Of a stretch of DNA of 64,000 bases, positions 49,266-58,384 are shown piece after piece. The notes beneath the pieces were generated by a model. That model worked only from the letters and a program-made list of their open reading frames with translations, was not told the DNA's origin and ran no database searches. Made by a program: the position numbers and the translations under genes. The stretch comes from Bacteroidales bacterium (GTDB lineage: Bacteria; Bacteroidota; Bacteroidia; Bacteroidales; UBA932), in NCBI GenBank assembly GCA_024398105.1, contig JAKSJP010000006.1, forward strand, positions 28,373 to 92,372, in the 5' to 3' direction. Every line of letters starts with the position of its first letter. Within the stretch, counting starts at the first letter, position 1.

Positions 49266-50882
49266 TTATTTTGCCCAGAATACCTTCTCACCTGGCTTCT
49301 TCTGTGCTGGAGCATTCTCATTTGTATCAGTTGAGGATTTCGCATACATAAGTCTGCCAAGAAGTGTATTGTCAGGGAGTTCAACTACATATACTGGAGT
49401 GAAGATTGTACCAGGTACATATACGCCAGCAGCCTGAAGATCGGTTGCAAGAGGAGTAGGATTAGCCTTACCGTCGGCAACATTGGCCTTGGCAAGCTCT
49501 ACCCACTTGGCGTAGATCTCCTTACCGGTCTTAGGACCGAACTGAGGATAACCTGTACGACGGAGCTCGCACCAGCTCTCGAAGCCGTTGATACCAGCGA
49601 GGGCAACCCACTTCTGGATACCGATGTTCTCCTTAGCCTTTGCTGAATCCCATGCATATCTGCTGCCGGCAGCGTAGATCTCCTCTGAACCTGATACTCC
49701 GTGGGTAGCGAAAGATGCATCGATGGCAGCCTCGTAATGAGCCTTTGCCTTTTCATTGTCGTTAGCCATTGTTGCATAGTACTCTGCAAGGAAGAACTCT
49801 GTCTCAGCGACAGTGATGAGCCACATTGGTGTATCGTACTTGATCTTGATCTCAGCCCAAGTGTTCTCCTGATCCTTGTTTGACTTGTCACCGAAGTACT
49901 TCGCATCGATCTCCTTTGACATCTGCTCATCGATGAAACCACCTTCGTAGTTGCCATACTTCTCAGATGCATTGTACTTTGCAGGGAGACGGCCGTCGTT
50001 CACCTCCATCATGGTACCTGTTACAGCCATGTGGGCACAGAACTCGATTGTCCTGCCTGTTCCGACGTCACCTCTTACTCGTACTGCCTCGCCGTAGATA
50101 GGGTTGTCGAGACCAGCCTGGTTTGTCCAGTAGCTGCTGTCGAAACCGATGTCGCTTGTAGGGAAGTTATTCTCAGCAACGAGTGCTGCGACAGCTGACT
50201 TCACGTCAACGGCGCCGCTCTCACGCATGAGGATACGGAGCTTGAGGGCATTGGCGAACTGGATCCAGTTGTTGATATCAGTGCTGCTTGCGAAAAGCAT
50301 GTTGTCGCTTGCCTTGTCACTTGCTGAAACCTTTGAGAGAGCCTCATCGAGTTCAGCGACGATACCTGCGTAGACAGTCTTGCCGTCGTCATAGACAGGT
50401 GTGAGGTTTGATGGATCGAGAGCCTCAGTGTAAGGAGTCTCACCGAATGCATCTACCATCATCTGGAAAGCGTATGTGCGGAGTACTGTGCAGACGAGAT
50501 AGTCGCCCCAGTTCTCAGCAGCCTCTGCCTTCGCACGGAGGGTAGTAGCGTTACCTGCAACCTTTGTATAAGCGTCGCGATAGAGGTTTCTTGTATAACC
50601 TACTGCCTGGCCGCTTGAGATACTTGAAGCATCCCAGTGTGCAAGACCGAGGTACTGAGGTCCACCAGGTTTGATAGCCATCTGGTCAGCATAGAATGAG
50701 CCGAGCATATGTCCATAGAAACCTGAGATATTTACGAGATTGAGCTCGATTGCCGGAATTACAAGACCGTTGTCAACTGATGTGACAGCATTAGGGTCGT
50801 CATTGACATCAAGCCAGTTGCCGCATGAAGTTGCACAGAGTGTAGCAGCTGCAGCGAAGAATGTAATAATGTACTTTTTCAT
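49266..50882 (-). CDS. SusD/RagB-family nutrient-binding lipoprotein
   Basis: This 538-residue lipoprotein (lipobox cysteine at about 20, ATSCGNWLDVNDDPN) is of the SusD-like type 2 family and caps the SusC channel to capture ligand outside the cell. TPR-like helices occupy the N-terminal half, and the EFFLAEYYATMAN helix is typical. The ATG at 50882 is chosen; a GTG 6 bases earlier overlaps the SusC stop. The start is 5 bases after that stop, as in most SusC-SusD pairs. The ligand cannot be read from the sequence. Confidence 0.93.
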   Translation of the reverse strand: MKKYIITFFAAAATLCATSCGNWLDVNDDPNAVTSVDNGLVIPAIELNLVNISGFYGHMLGSFYADQMAIKPGGPQYLGLAHWDASSISSGQAVGYTRNLYRDAYTKVAGNATTLRAKAEAAENWGDYLVCTVLRTYAFQMMVDAFGETPYTEALDPSNLTPVYDDGKTVYAGIVAELDEALSKVSASDKASDNMLFASSTDINNWIQFANALKLRILMRESGAVDVKSAVAALVAENNFPTSDIGFDSSYWTNQAGLDNPIYGEAVRVRGDVGTGRTIEFCAHMAVTGTMMEVNDGRLPAKYNASEKYGNYEGGFIDEQMSKEIDAKYFGDKSNKDQENTWAEIKIKYDTPMWLITVAETEFFLAEYYATMANDNEKAKAHYEAAIDASFATHGVSGSEEIYAAGSRYAWDSAKAKENIGIQKWVALAGINGFESWCELRRTGYPQFGPKTGKEIYAKWVELAKANVADGKANPTPLATDLQAAGVYVPGTIFTPVYVVELPDNTLLGRLMYAKSSTDTNENAPAQKKPGEKVFWAK

Positions 50883-50887
50883 AATCA

Positions 50888-53800
50888 CTAGAACTTAACC
50901 TGAATGTTGAAACCCATATACTTTGTAGGAACTGTACAGTTGATCTCACCGAATGAACCGTTGAGGTCGGTTGTATAACCCTGGTCAGGATCGATGTAGC
51001 AGTTGCTCTTTGGAGTCCATGTGAAGAGGTTGCTGCCGACTGCTGAGAGTCTTACACCTGTAAGGCGCATAGCAGAAACCCACTTCTCAGGAAGGTCGTA
51101 AGACACGCTGATCTCACGGAGCTTTGCGTAAGTACGGTCAACGAGCTTACAGAGACCACCTTCAACCGGATAAGAGTTGTTACCATTCATATAGTACTGG
51201 TAAGTTGACTCGTAAAGAGTGATAGGAGTGTTGTTCTCTGCATATTCGCCATTACCCAGATCAACGACTGAGTTAGGAACTACGAATGCCTTACGGTCGT
51301 TATAGGTGTTCTCGATTGAGTTACCGGTGAACCAGAGGAGGGTCTTGGTACGGCTGTACATGTAACCACCGTAACGTACATCGAATGATGCAGCTACTGA
51401 GAAGTTCTTGTAACGTACTGAAGTATTGATACCGCCCTGCCACTTGTTCTGGAAGTTGAGACCTGTGTCAAGCTTGTCAGCTGACTGCTTAGGAAGACCG
51501 TCATTGCCGACGATGATCTTGCCGTCCTCTGTCTTCTCTACCATGTTTGTCCAGATAGTACCGAGTGGCTTGCCGATCTCTGCGTATACAGATACGTCGT
51601 CATAGCCTACGAGCTGTGACTTGGTATCACCGAGGCCGTCAGGAAGGCTGACAACCTTATTGTTGTTCTTTGACCAGTTGAAGTCGAGATCCCACTCGAA
51701 GTTGCGGGTCTTGACAGGGATGGTTGTGAGGAGAAGCTCGACACCCTTGTTAGAGACCTTACCGAAGTTGACTACCATTGAGGTGTAACCTGTAGCAGGG
51801 TCTGAAGGGAGCTTGAAGATCTGCATGTCAGATGTTCTGTTGTAGTATGATGCGTCGAGTCCGATACGTCCGTTGAAGAACTGGAGGTTTGCACCGATTT
51901 CGAACTCGGTTGTCATCTCAGGAGAGAGAGAACCTGATGCAAGTGAAGCCTGAGCCATGTAGCCGTTGTAGCCGTTGAATGGGAATGAGAGGTCAGATCC
52001 GAGGTAACCTGCAGCATAACCCTGGACGAATACAGGGTTTGTGAGGTATGCGCTAGGGTCGTTACCTGTCTTACCATAAGCCATACGGACCTTACCGAAG
52101 CTGAATGCGTTGCCGAGATCGAGTGTGTTTGTGAAGATCCAGCTGAGGGTAGCACCTGGGTAGAAGTAACGGTTGTTAGCCTTTGGAAGAGTTGAAGACC
52201 AGTCGTTACGTGCTGTAACGTCGAGATATACCTGGTCGTCCCAACCTACCTGGAGGTCACCGAAGATACCGATGCTTCTTCTGAGGCTCTGGCTCTCTGT
52301 TGCCGATGGAAGGCTTGTGGTGTTGCTGAGATCCCAGAAACCTGTGTCGAATGTAAGACCGGTCACACCTGCTCCGAGATATGTAGAACCACGCTCGTTG
52401 ATGTTGGCACCTACAGTTGCGTTGATCTCGAGCTTGCTGTCGACATATCTGTCGCTCCAGTTAGCGAGGAAGTCATGGTTGGTCTCATGGTATCTACCAT
52501 AAGAAGCATTGACTGAACCCTCCTGGTTTGTAGAGCTTGAGTTGGTGTATGACGGATCCATTGCGATCTGATACATGGTAGTCTTAGCGTCATAGTCTGT
52601 GTAGTCGAGACCATAACGGTAAGTGAGGGTGAGCTGCTTTACAGGATTAGCCTCGAGCTGAACCTTACCGAACACCTTCTTGAGGTTTGTACGGTTGTAA
52701 GAGTTGTCGATGATCCAGTATGGGTTGGTGATTCCGTAAGGTGTGAACCAACCTTCCGGTCTGTTGAAGACGCTTGAGAGATCCTGTGCATCGATGAAGC
52801 TGATGTCACGGCCGGCCTGATAGAGACCCTCGAGGATTGACTGCTGACCTGAACCCTGGCTGACCTGGTCGGTCTGCTGAGTTGTGAAGTTGAGCGATGT
52901 CTCCATCTTGAGCCAAGGCTTAGCCTGGTGTGAACCACGGAGGCTGAAGGTGTTCTTGTCGTAAGTATCCTTGTTTCTTGGGAGGATACCGTCATCCTTG
53001 ATCTTAGAGTAAGATGCGTAGAAAGATGTCTTTGCGGTACCGCCTGACACTGCTACGCTGGTATTGTACTGTACACCTGTCTCGTAGAAGTTCCTGATGT
53101 TGTTAGGGATAGCTGTGTAGTTCTTAGCCATCTGTGAGTTGTCGACGACAGGACCATAGACACGGAACTGGTCATTGAGCCTAGGACCCCATGAACCGTT
53201 CTCGTCGAGAGTGAGGTTACCGTCCCAACCTGTACCGAACTCATTCTGGAACTCAGGAAGAGTTGCGACAGAAGAGAACTGCATACCTGCGTTGACTACG
53301 ATCTCAGTCTTAGACTTGTTTCTACCGTTCTTGGTGTTGATGAGGATGACACCACCTGCTGCACGGCTACCATAAAGTGCGGTAGCAGCTGCGCCCTTGA
53401 GGATGGTCATTGACTCGATATCGTCGTTGTTGATAGAACCTACACCTGCACCGAGGTTACCATAACCTTCAGCGGTGTTGTAGATTGTAAGCGACTGCAT
53501 TGGGACACCGTCGATGACGTAGAGAGGCTGGTTTGAGTTACCGATGGAGCTGAAACCACGGATGACGACTGATGACTGCGCACCAGCGGTGGTAGCTGAA
53601 CCGGAAACCTGGACACCGGCTACCTTACCAGCGACTGAAGCCACAGCGTTGTTTCCACGAGCTGCTGTGAGATCCTCGCTCTTTACGGTAGATGCGGCAT
53701 AACCAAGAGACTTCTCAGACTTGGTGATACCAAGAGCAGTGACGACAACCTCATCGAGGACAGTTGTATCTTCCTCCATGGTGATGTTGATCTGCGAATT

Positions 53801-54055
53801 GTTACCTACAGATACTGTCTGGGACTTCATACCGAAGAAGAGGAACTCGAGAGAGTTCTCTGGTCTTGCGGTCACTGTGAAATGACCGTTGTCATCGGTA
53901 ACTGTTCCTACGCTTGTTCCTGAGACCACTACGGATACACCTGGCATAGGGAATCCGTCCTGGTCAAGGACTGTACCTGTAATCTGTTTCTGCGCCATTG
54001 CAGAAAGGGTAATACCCACCAGGGCGATTACCGAAAGTACAATTTTCTTGAACAT
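50888..54055 (-). CDS. SusC/RagA-family TonB-dependent outer-membrane transporter
   Basis: This 1055-residue protein has a signal peptide (cleavage after SAMAQ, about 21), a carboxypeptidase-D-like regulatory domain (GTVLDQDGFPMPGVSVVV, about 27-44), a TonB box region, a plug domain (GVQVSGSATTAGAQ to YVIDGVPMQ, about 147-185) and a 22-strand barrel ending in FNIQVKF. It imports a ligand bound by SusD using energy from TonB. It heads a four-gene unit with its own promoter at 54108-54115. No glycoside hydrolase is encoded inside this unit. Confidence 0.96.
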   Translation of the reverse strand: MFKKIVLSVIALVGITLSAMAQKQITGTVLDQDGFPMPGVSVVVSGTSVGTVTDDNGHFTVTARPENSLEFLFFGMKSQTVSVGNNSQINITMEEDTTVLDEVVVTALGITKSEKSLGYAASTVKSEDLTAARGNNAVASVAGKVAGVQVSGSATTAGAQSSVVIRGFSSIGNSNQPLYVIDGVPMQSLTIYNTAEGYGNLGAGVGSINNDDIESMTILKGAAATALYGSRAAGGVILINTKNGRNKSKTEIVVNAGMQFSSVATLPEFQNEFGTGWDGNLTLDENGSWGPRLNDQFRVYGPVVDNSQMAKNYTAIPNNIRNFYETGVQYNTSVAVSGGTAKTSFYASYSKIKDDGILPRNKDTYDKNTFSLRGSHQAKPWLKMETSLNFTTQQTDQVSQGSGQQSILEGLYQAGRDISFIDAQDLSSVFNRPEGWFTPYGITNPYWIIDNSYNRTNLKKVFGKVQLEANPVKQLTLTYRYGLDYTDYDAKTTMYQIAMDPSYTNSSSTNQEGSVNASYGRYHETNHDFLANWSDRYVDSKLEINATVGANINERGSTYLGAGVTGLTFDTGFWDLSNTTSLPSATESQSLRRSIGIFGDLQVGWDDQVYLDVTARNDWSSTLPKANNRYFYPGATLSWIFTNTLDLGNAFSFGKVRMAYGKTGNDPSAYLTNPVFVQGYAAGYLGSDLSFPFNGYNGYMAQASLASGSLSPEMTTEFEIGANLQFFNGRIGLDASYYNRTSDMQIFKLPSDPATGYTSMVVNFGKVSNKGVELLLTTIPVKTRNFEWDLDFNWSKNNNKVVSLPDGLGDTKSQLVGYDDVSVYAEIGKPLGTIWTNMVEKTEDGKIIVGNDGLPKQSADKLDTGLNFQNKWQGGINTSVRYKNFSVAASFDVRYGGYMYSRTKTLLWFTGNSIENTYNDRKAFVVPNSVVDLGNGEYAENNTPITLYESTYQYYMNGNNSYPVEGGLCKLVDRTYAKLREISVSYDLPEKWVSAMRLTGVRLSAVGSNLFTWTPKSNCYIDPDQGYTTDLNGSFGEINCTVPTKYMGFNIQVKF

Positions 54056-54107
54056 GTTTGATGAATTAATATGTTGAATTTTGTTTGTTCAAAACAATTT
54101 CAAGTGG

Positions 54108-54115
54108 CAAATATA
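54108..54115 (-). promoter_or_regulatory. -7 promoter box for the SusC/SusD unit
   Basis: The minus strand reads TATATTTG, a perfect match, 52 bases before the SusC ATG. The upstream region to about 54270 is extremely AT-rich (for example TAATTACTAATATATTTTAAC), which is where regulators would bind; no clear inverted repeat was found. Confidence 0.6.
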
Positions 54116-54273
54116 CGAATTTTTTACGAACCCATAATAATTGTTAAATGCCGTATTCATTTGATATTCATTCAATTTCCTAGTAATTACTAATATATTT
54201 TAACAATTATTTAACATTTGGCTTACATTTTATAATCTAATTAAATATTTTCCTTAATTATAATAACAGCGAA

Positions 54274-54310
54274 TCCGGCTACAGCCCACTTATACAGGGC
54301 CATAGCCGGA
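54274..54310 (-). terminator. Terminator of the FKBP gene
   Basis: TCCGGCTA pairs with TAGCCGGA and, inside, GCCC with GGGC, giving a two-part stem 24 bases after the FKBP stop. The minus strand continues into TTATTATAATTAAGG, moderately T-rich. Confidence 0.75.
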
Positions 54311-54333
54311 CTATAAAACATTTTTATTCCGGA

Positions 54334-54744
54334 TTACTGGACTCCGAGAAGCTCTATCTCAAAAATCAGGGTAGACCATGCCGGAATCCCCGGCTGGTCG
54401 ATCTTGCCGTATCCCAGCTCAGCAGGGATATAGAGCTCCCACTTGTCGCCCACCTTCATCTTAGGGATGGCGATGACCCAGCCCTGGATAAGGTCACGGA
54501 GCCTGCATGCAAGAGGATAGCCTCCGACACTTGTATCAAAGCATTTCCCGTCTATGGTACGTCCGGTGTAATGGCAGCTGATGACATTGTTGAGGTTGGT
54601 CACGCTCTTGCCGTCGCCGCTTTTCAGCACCTTATAATATATACCTTGCTGAAGTTCCTGTACGCCTTCCTCCTGGGCGAGGAGCCTGAGCCACTCCTCA
54701 TTCTCCAGTGCATAGGCAGACTTTGTCTTTTTTCTCCTGAACAT
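54334..54744 (-). CDS. FKBP-type peptidyl-prolyl isomerase
   Basis: This 136-residue protein carries one FKBP domain (about 55-135) with VISCHYTGRTIDGKCFDTS, the LRDLIQGWVIAIPKMKVGDK segment, and PAELGYGK with the active-site tyrosine. No signal peptide is present; the N-terminus is charged (MFRRKKTK), so it is probably cytoplasmic. It is the last gene of the carbohydrate cluster, 26 bases after the GH127-type gene, and ends at a terminator. Confidence 0.92.
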   Translation of the reverse strand: MFRRKKTKSAYALENEEWLRLLAQEEGVQELQQGIYYKVLKSGDGKSVTNLNNVISCHYTGRTIDGKCFDTSVGGYPLACRLRDLIQGWVIAIPKMKVGDKWELYIPAELGYGKIDQPGIPAWSTLIFEIELLGVQ

Positions 54745-54770
54745 GGTAGATTTCTCCCGGGATTATTCCT

Positions 54771-57152
54771 TTATGGCCTTACGAGCCTTACTTCATATAC
54801 GCCGCCGACAGATGCGCCAGGGGTCTGGAGAGCCTGGAACTTCACGCGTACTTCCTTCTTTCCTTCAAGCATTGAAGCAGGGATTGGATACTCCACGCCA
54901 TAGAACTGGCTCTTGCCGAACTTGCCGGTATTGTCTACGTCAAGGAGAAGCTCGTCGTCGACATAGATCTGGAACTTGCGCTGGCCTCTCTGCTCCTCAC
55001 CCCAGTACTTCACATAGAGCGATGCGTTGGTGCTACCCTGTGTAGCAAGCACATAGCTGAAGTAGCCGCCCATTCTTGCGTCTCTGTAGAACACATCCTG
55101 GGTAACACCTGTCTGGGTTCTCTCCTGCTTCATGAGGTGGTCTGCCTCTGGCTGCTGCTCGCCTGGGTTGACAGCGTCGTATGACCTTCTGATGAGAGCA
55201 AGTCTCTCAGCCTCTTCCTTTGCGAGCTTCTCAGCATAGGCTTTGTAGCTGTCCTTGTCAAGACCGAGCCAGTAAATCTGGTATCTTGCGTCATGGATGT
55301 CTGCGAAAGGCTCGAGCTCGCCCTGGATGGCGTTCACAACCTGCATGTCGAAAGTGAAATGGAGCGGCTTGCCAGGAACAGGCTTGAGACAGTCTGCAAG
55401 TGACTTTCCGTCCGGGCTCACAAGGATAGGTGCCTGTGCGATAGGAAGCTGCTCGCCGCTTGCGATATGGCTCCAGCGACCGTCGTCAGCGACAAGGCCT
55501 CTGAGATCCTCGTAACCTGTCTTCATACCGAGAAGCACAGGACCGTGCATGAATGCGACATAGTCCTTGACGTTAGGAAGCTCCTCGATCTCTGTGTGCA
55601 TAGGGAGAGACATTTCGATGACGTCACCCTTCTTCCACTTTCTGTCGATAGCGACATATGAACCGCTCTCGCAGGCTGCGACTGCCTTGCCATTGACCTT
55701 CACTACAGGATCGCTGCACCATGAAGGACATCTTAGGTTCATTGTGAACTTGCCCTTTCCTGAGGTCACAGTGATCTTTGTGGTCTCCTCGTAAGGGAAT
55801 GAAGTCTCCTGACGGATGACCATCTTACGTGCCTTCCAGTTGAGCTCTGAAGCTACGAAAAGGTTGACATAGAGGTCGTCGCCGTCCTTGGTATAGATGA
55901 ATTCGTTGTACTTGCCATGATTCTCCATACCTGAGCCTACGCAGCACCACATACCCATGCCCGGAGCTGAGTATACTCTGTAGTGACGAGGTCTTGCCGG
56001 AGTGAAGTATACATATCCGCCGTGCTCAGGATGCTGGGTCGAGAGGATATGGTTGAACATCGCACGCTCATAGAAGTCTGCGTACTCGGCCTTAGGGTCG
56101 ATACGGAAGAGAGCCTCGGTGAGCTTGAGCATGTTGTAGGTATTGCAGCTCTCAGGACCCTGGTTGTCGGTGATGAAGTCCATGCATGCGGAAGGGCTTG
56201 GGAAATGCTCCCTGCGGCTGTTTCCACCGAATGCGAGGCTGCGGTTCCGGCTGACTGTCTGCCAGAAGAAGCGGCCTGCCTCATGGTAGTTCTCCGCTGA
56301 AGGATCGAGCTCGCTGATACGTGCGAAACCCACGGTCTTAGGCACCTGGGTGTTGGCATGGAGGTTGTCAAGCTGGTCGATGTCCTGAGAGAGAGGATCC
56401 ATGATCGCCTTGTGCGAATATCTCTTGGCTGCGGCGAGGAACTTTGCGTCACCGGTGATGGCATATGCATCGGCGAGGACCTCGTTCATGCCACCCTGCT
56501 CAGTCGCAAGTACGTCTGCCATCTGGGCGTCAGAAAGGTTGCGGGTGATGTAGATCGCCCAGTCACAGAAGTCGAGGAAAAGCTTCTTTGCCTGCTCGCT
56601 GCCGGTATATGCCCACACGTCACGCAGACCTGCGAACATCTTGTGCACGTTGTAGAGAGGCACCCATGCTCCCTTGTAGAGCTTGAAGTCACCTGCCATG
56701 AACGTAGTCCATATCTCCTTGCTGTTCGGAACGCCACCGAGATAGCCTTCTCCCCAGCCCTTGCAGTTGACGCGTGAAGCATCGGCACAGGCCTGGAGCT
56801 CCTTCATCATATAGTCGAGCACCTTGCCGAGCCTTGGATCGCCGGTCTCCGCATAGTTCATGGCGATGGCGGTCACATAGTGGCCGATGATATGGCCGTC
56901 GAGGCCTTCCCAGTTAGGGTAGTACTCCCCTTTCGGCTTCAGTCCGGTCTCATGGAGAATCGGCGCAAGCATACGGTCGACATCGTACTGGAGAAGAACC
57001 TCGATGTTGAGGTCCCTGGCATGCTTGAACGGACCGTCAAGAAGAGTGACATCCGCAGCATTGAAAAGCTTCGGATAGAGGGATTCCTGCGCAGACAGTC
57101 TGCCTCCCGCAAGGAGACAGACTGCCACTAGAAGAGTATGTCTTAGTTTCAT
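54771..57152 (-). CDS. GH127/GH146-type beta-L-arabinofuranosidase
   Basis: This 793-residue protein has a signal peptide (cleavage after RLSAQ, about 22) and an (alpha/alpha)6 catalytic domain of the DUF1680/GH127 family. The zinc and catalytic residues are visible: E315 (RREHF, acid/base), E334 and C336 (GPESCN), and the cysteine pair C403-C404 (MWCCVGSGMENHGKYNE), where C403 would be the nucleophile. C-terminal beta domains (about 660-793) follow. The family removes beta-L-arabinofuranose from plant glycans and glycoproteins. GH127 and GH146 cannot be separated by eye. The ATG at 57152 gives the signal peptide. Confidence 0.88.
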   Translation of the reverse strand: MKLRHTLLVAVCLLAGGRLSAQESLYPKLFNAADVTLLDGPFKHARDLNIEVLLQYDVDRMLAPILHETGLKPKGEYYPNWEGLDGHIIGHYVTAIAMNYAETGDPRLGKVLDYMMKELQACADASRVNCKGWGEGYLGGVPNSKEIWTTFMAGDFKLYKGAWVPLYNVHKMFAGLRDVWAYTGSEQAKKLFLDFCDWAIYITRNLSDAQMADVLATEQGGMNEVLADAYAITGDAKFLAAAKRYSHKAIMDPLSQDIDQLDNLHANTQVPKTVGFARISELDPSAENYHEAGRFFWQTVSRNRSLAFGGNSRREHFPSPSACMDFITDNQGPESCNTYNMLKLTEALFRIDPKAEYADFYERAMFNHILSTQHPEHGGYVYFTPARPRHYRVYSAPGMGMWCCVGSGMENHGKYNEFIYTKDGDDLYVNLFVASELNWKARKMVIRQETSFPYEETTKITVTSGKGKFTMNLRCPSWCSDPVVKVNGKAVAACESGSYVAIDRKWKKGDVIEMSLPMHTEIEELPNVKDYVAFMHGPVLLGMKTGYEDLRGLVADDGRWSHIASGEQLPIAQAPILVSPDGKSLADCLKPVPGKPLHFTFDMQVVNAIQGELEPFADIHDARYQIYWLGLDKDSYKAYAEKLAKEEAERLALIRRSYDAVNPGEQQPEADHLMKQERTQTGVTQDVFYRDARMGGYFSYVLATQGSTNASLYVKYWGEEQRGQRKFQIYVDDELLLDVDNTGKFGKSQFYGVEYPIPASMLEGKKEVRVKFQALQTPGASVGGVYEVRLVRP

Positions 57153-57220
57153 GGGATAATTGGTTTTCTTAGTATTTCCGCTAAGATATCCATTATTACC
57201 CATTTACGCAAATCGGAATG

Positions 57221-57811
57221 CTATTCCTCGATCTGTGAGATGATCTCGTCGCACTTGCGGATGACTGCGAAGTGCATCTTCAGGCCGATCACGCCACCGA
57301 TCAATGCTCCTACGAGCACTCCTGTCATCATGAATACTGCAAGGACGACATCGTCTGACTTCATGAAAAGCTCCACTCCCATCCATATCAGCCATGCACC
57401 GATCATGGCAGCTGCATACTTGAGCCAGTCCTGATATCTCTGCTTGAGACCCTTCACGCTCTGGGCGAACTGCCTCATGCTGCTCTTCGATGCGTCAGGA
57501 AGCCTGACTGCCCTGTGCCAGTATGTAGTGAACCAGATGCACACTGCCATCATGAGATCGGTCGCAGCCACGAAAGCCCATGAAAGGTTGAATGCCGGGT
57601 TGTAGTGGAAAGCCATAGGCGCGATGATGATCACAAAGATTCCCGCCACGACGCTCACCCAAGCCCTGTTGTTGATCTGCTTCAGCTGTGAGCGGAAAGT
57701 CTGCTGGAGAAGGCGGTCATTGATGATCTCCTGCTCGTCGAGTCTTTCCTTAAGTACATTGTAATCAGCCCTGAGCTGCTCGAGTACTGAATTTGTTTCC
57801 ATATTATCCAT
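57221..57811 (-). CDS. Four-helix membrane protein next to an ECF sigma factor
   Basis: This 196-residue protein begins with a coiled-coil cytoplasmic segment (about 5-45), then four membrane helices in two pairs (about 50-70, 77-95, 131-149, 155-178) separated by a basic loop (about 100-128). No FecR-type or zinc anti-sigma motif is present. Its place 14 bases after the ECF sigma gene suggests a membrane regulator of that sigma factor; this is inference from position only. Confidence 0.7.
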   Translation of the reverse strand: MDNMETNSVLEQLRADYNVLKERLDEQEIINDRLLQQTFRSQLKQINNRAWVSVVAGIFVIIIAPMAFHYNPAFNLSWAFVAATDLMMAVCIWFTTYWHRAVRLPDASKSSMRQFAQSVKGLKQRYQDWLKYAAAMIGAWLIWMGVELFMKSDDVVLAVFMMTGVLVGALIGGVIGLKMHFAVIRKCDEIISQIEE

Positions 57812-57825
57812 AGTTTAAGATTTTT

Positions 57826-58308
57826 TTACCTGTTTGACATTTTCATTAACTGTTCTCTGATGCGGACAAGCTTGACAGATACGTTCTTCGCCGAGATTCC
57901 GACGATCGCGCCGATCTCCTCATAGCTGAGGGCCTCGAGCCAGAGGAGCACGATGCTCCTGTCCACCAGGCCCAGCTGGTTGATCCTGCCGTAAAGCTGC
58001 TTCACCTGAAGTGCCTTCTCGTCAGTATCCTCGAAAGGATCGATGTCCACCGAGAGGGAAACCTTCTCGCCACGACGCTTCTTCTTGCGGTCGTCGCTGA
58101 TGCATGAGTTCAGCGCTACGCGCCAGATCCATGTCTTGACGGATGATTCACCCCTGAAGCCGTCAAAGCCGCTCCAAAGCTTGATCAGGATGTCCTGATA
58201 GAGGTCTGCCACCTCATCTGAATCCTTGGAGAACATGTAGCAGACCGTATAGATCTCGCTCTTGTGCTCCTTTACGATTCTTGAGAATTCTCTTTCCTTG
58301 TCTGTCAT
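57826..58308 (-). CDS. ECF-type RNA polymerase sigma factor
   Basis: This 160-residue protein has sigma region 2 (EVADLYQDILIKLWSGFDGFRGESSVKTWIWRVALN, about 33-68) and region 4 (LGLVDRSIVLLWLEALSYEEIGAIVGISAKNVSVKLVRIREQL, about 112-154), the two-domain plan of extracytoplasmic-function sigma factors. The genes it controls are unknown. It lies inside the xylan-type cluster, between an esterase gene and the GH127-type gene, but no matching TonB-dependent transporter signalling domain is present nearby. Confidence 0.92.
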   Translation of the reverse strand: MTDKEREFSRIVKEHKSEIYTVCYMFSKDSDEVADLYQDILIKLWSGFDGFRGESSVKTWIWRVALNSCISDDRKKKRRGEKVSLSVDIDPFEDTDEKALQVKQLYGRINQLGLVDRSIVLLWLEALSYEEIGAIVGISAKNVSVKLVRIREQLMKMSNR

Positions 58309-58384
58309 TGCGTGTCTTTCTAATCAAATTACACCCTTTAGACTCCGGACTTCCCGATTTACTACAGATAAAATGGAAAAAATT

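Noticed and set aside
54116-54273. Possible gene or RNA in the AT-rich gap upstream of the SusC gene
   Set aside because: There is no open frame or stable hairpin before the terminator at 54274; it looks like plain promoter DNA.
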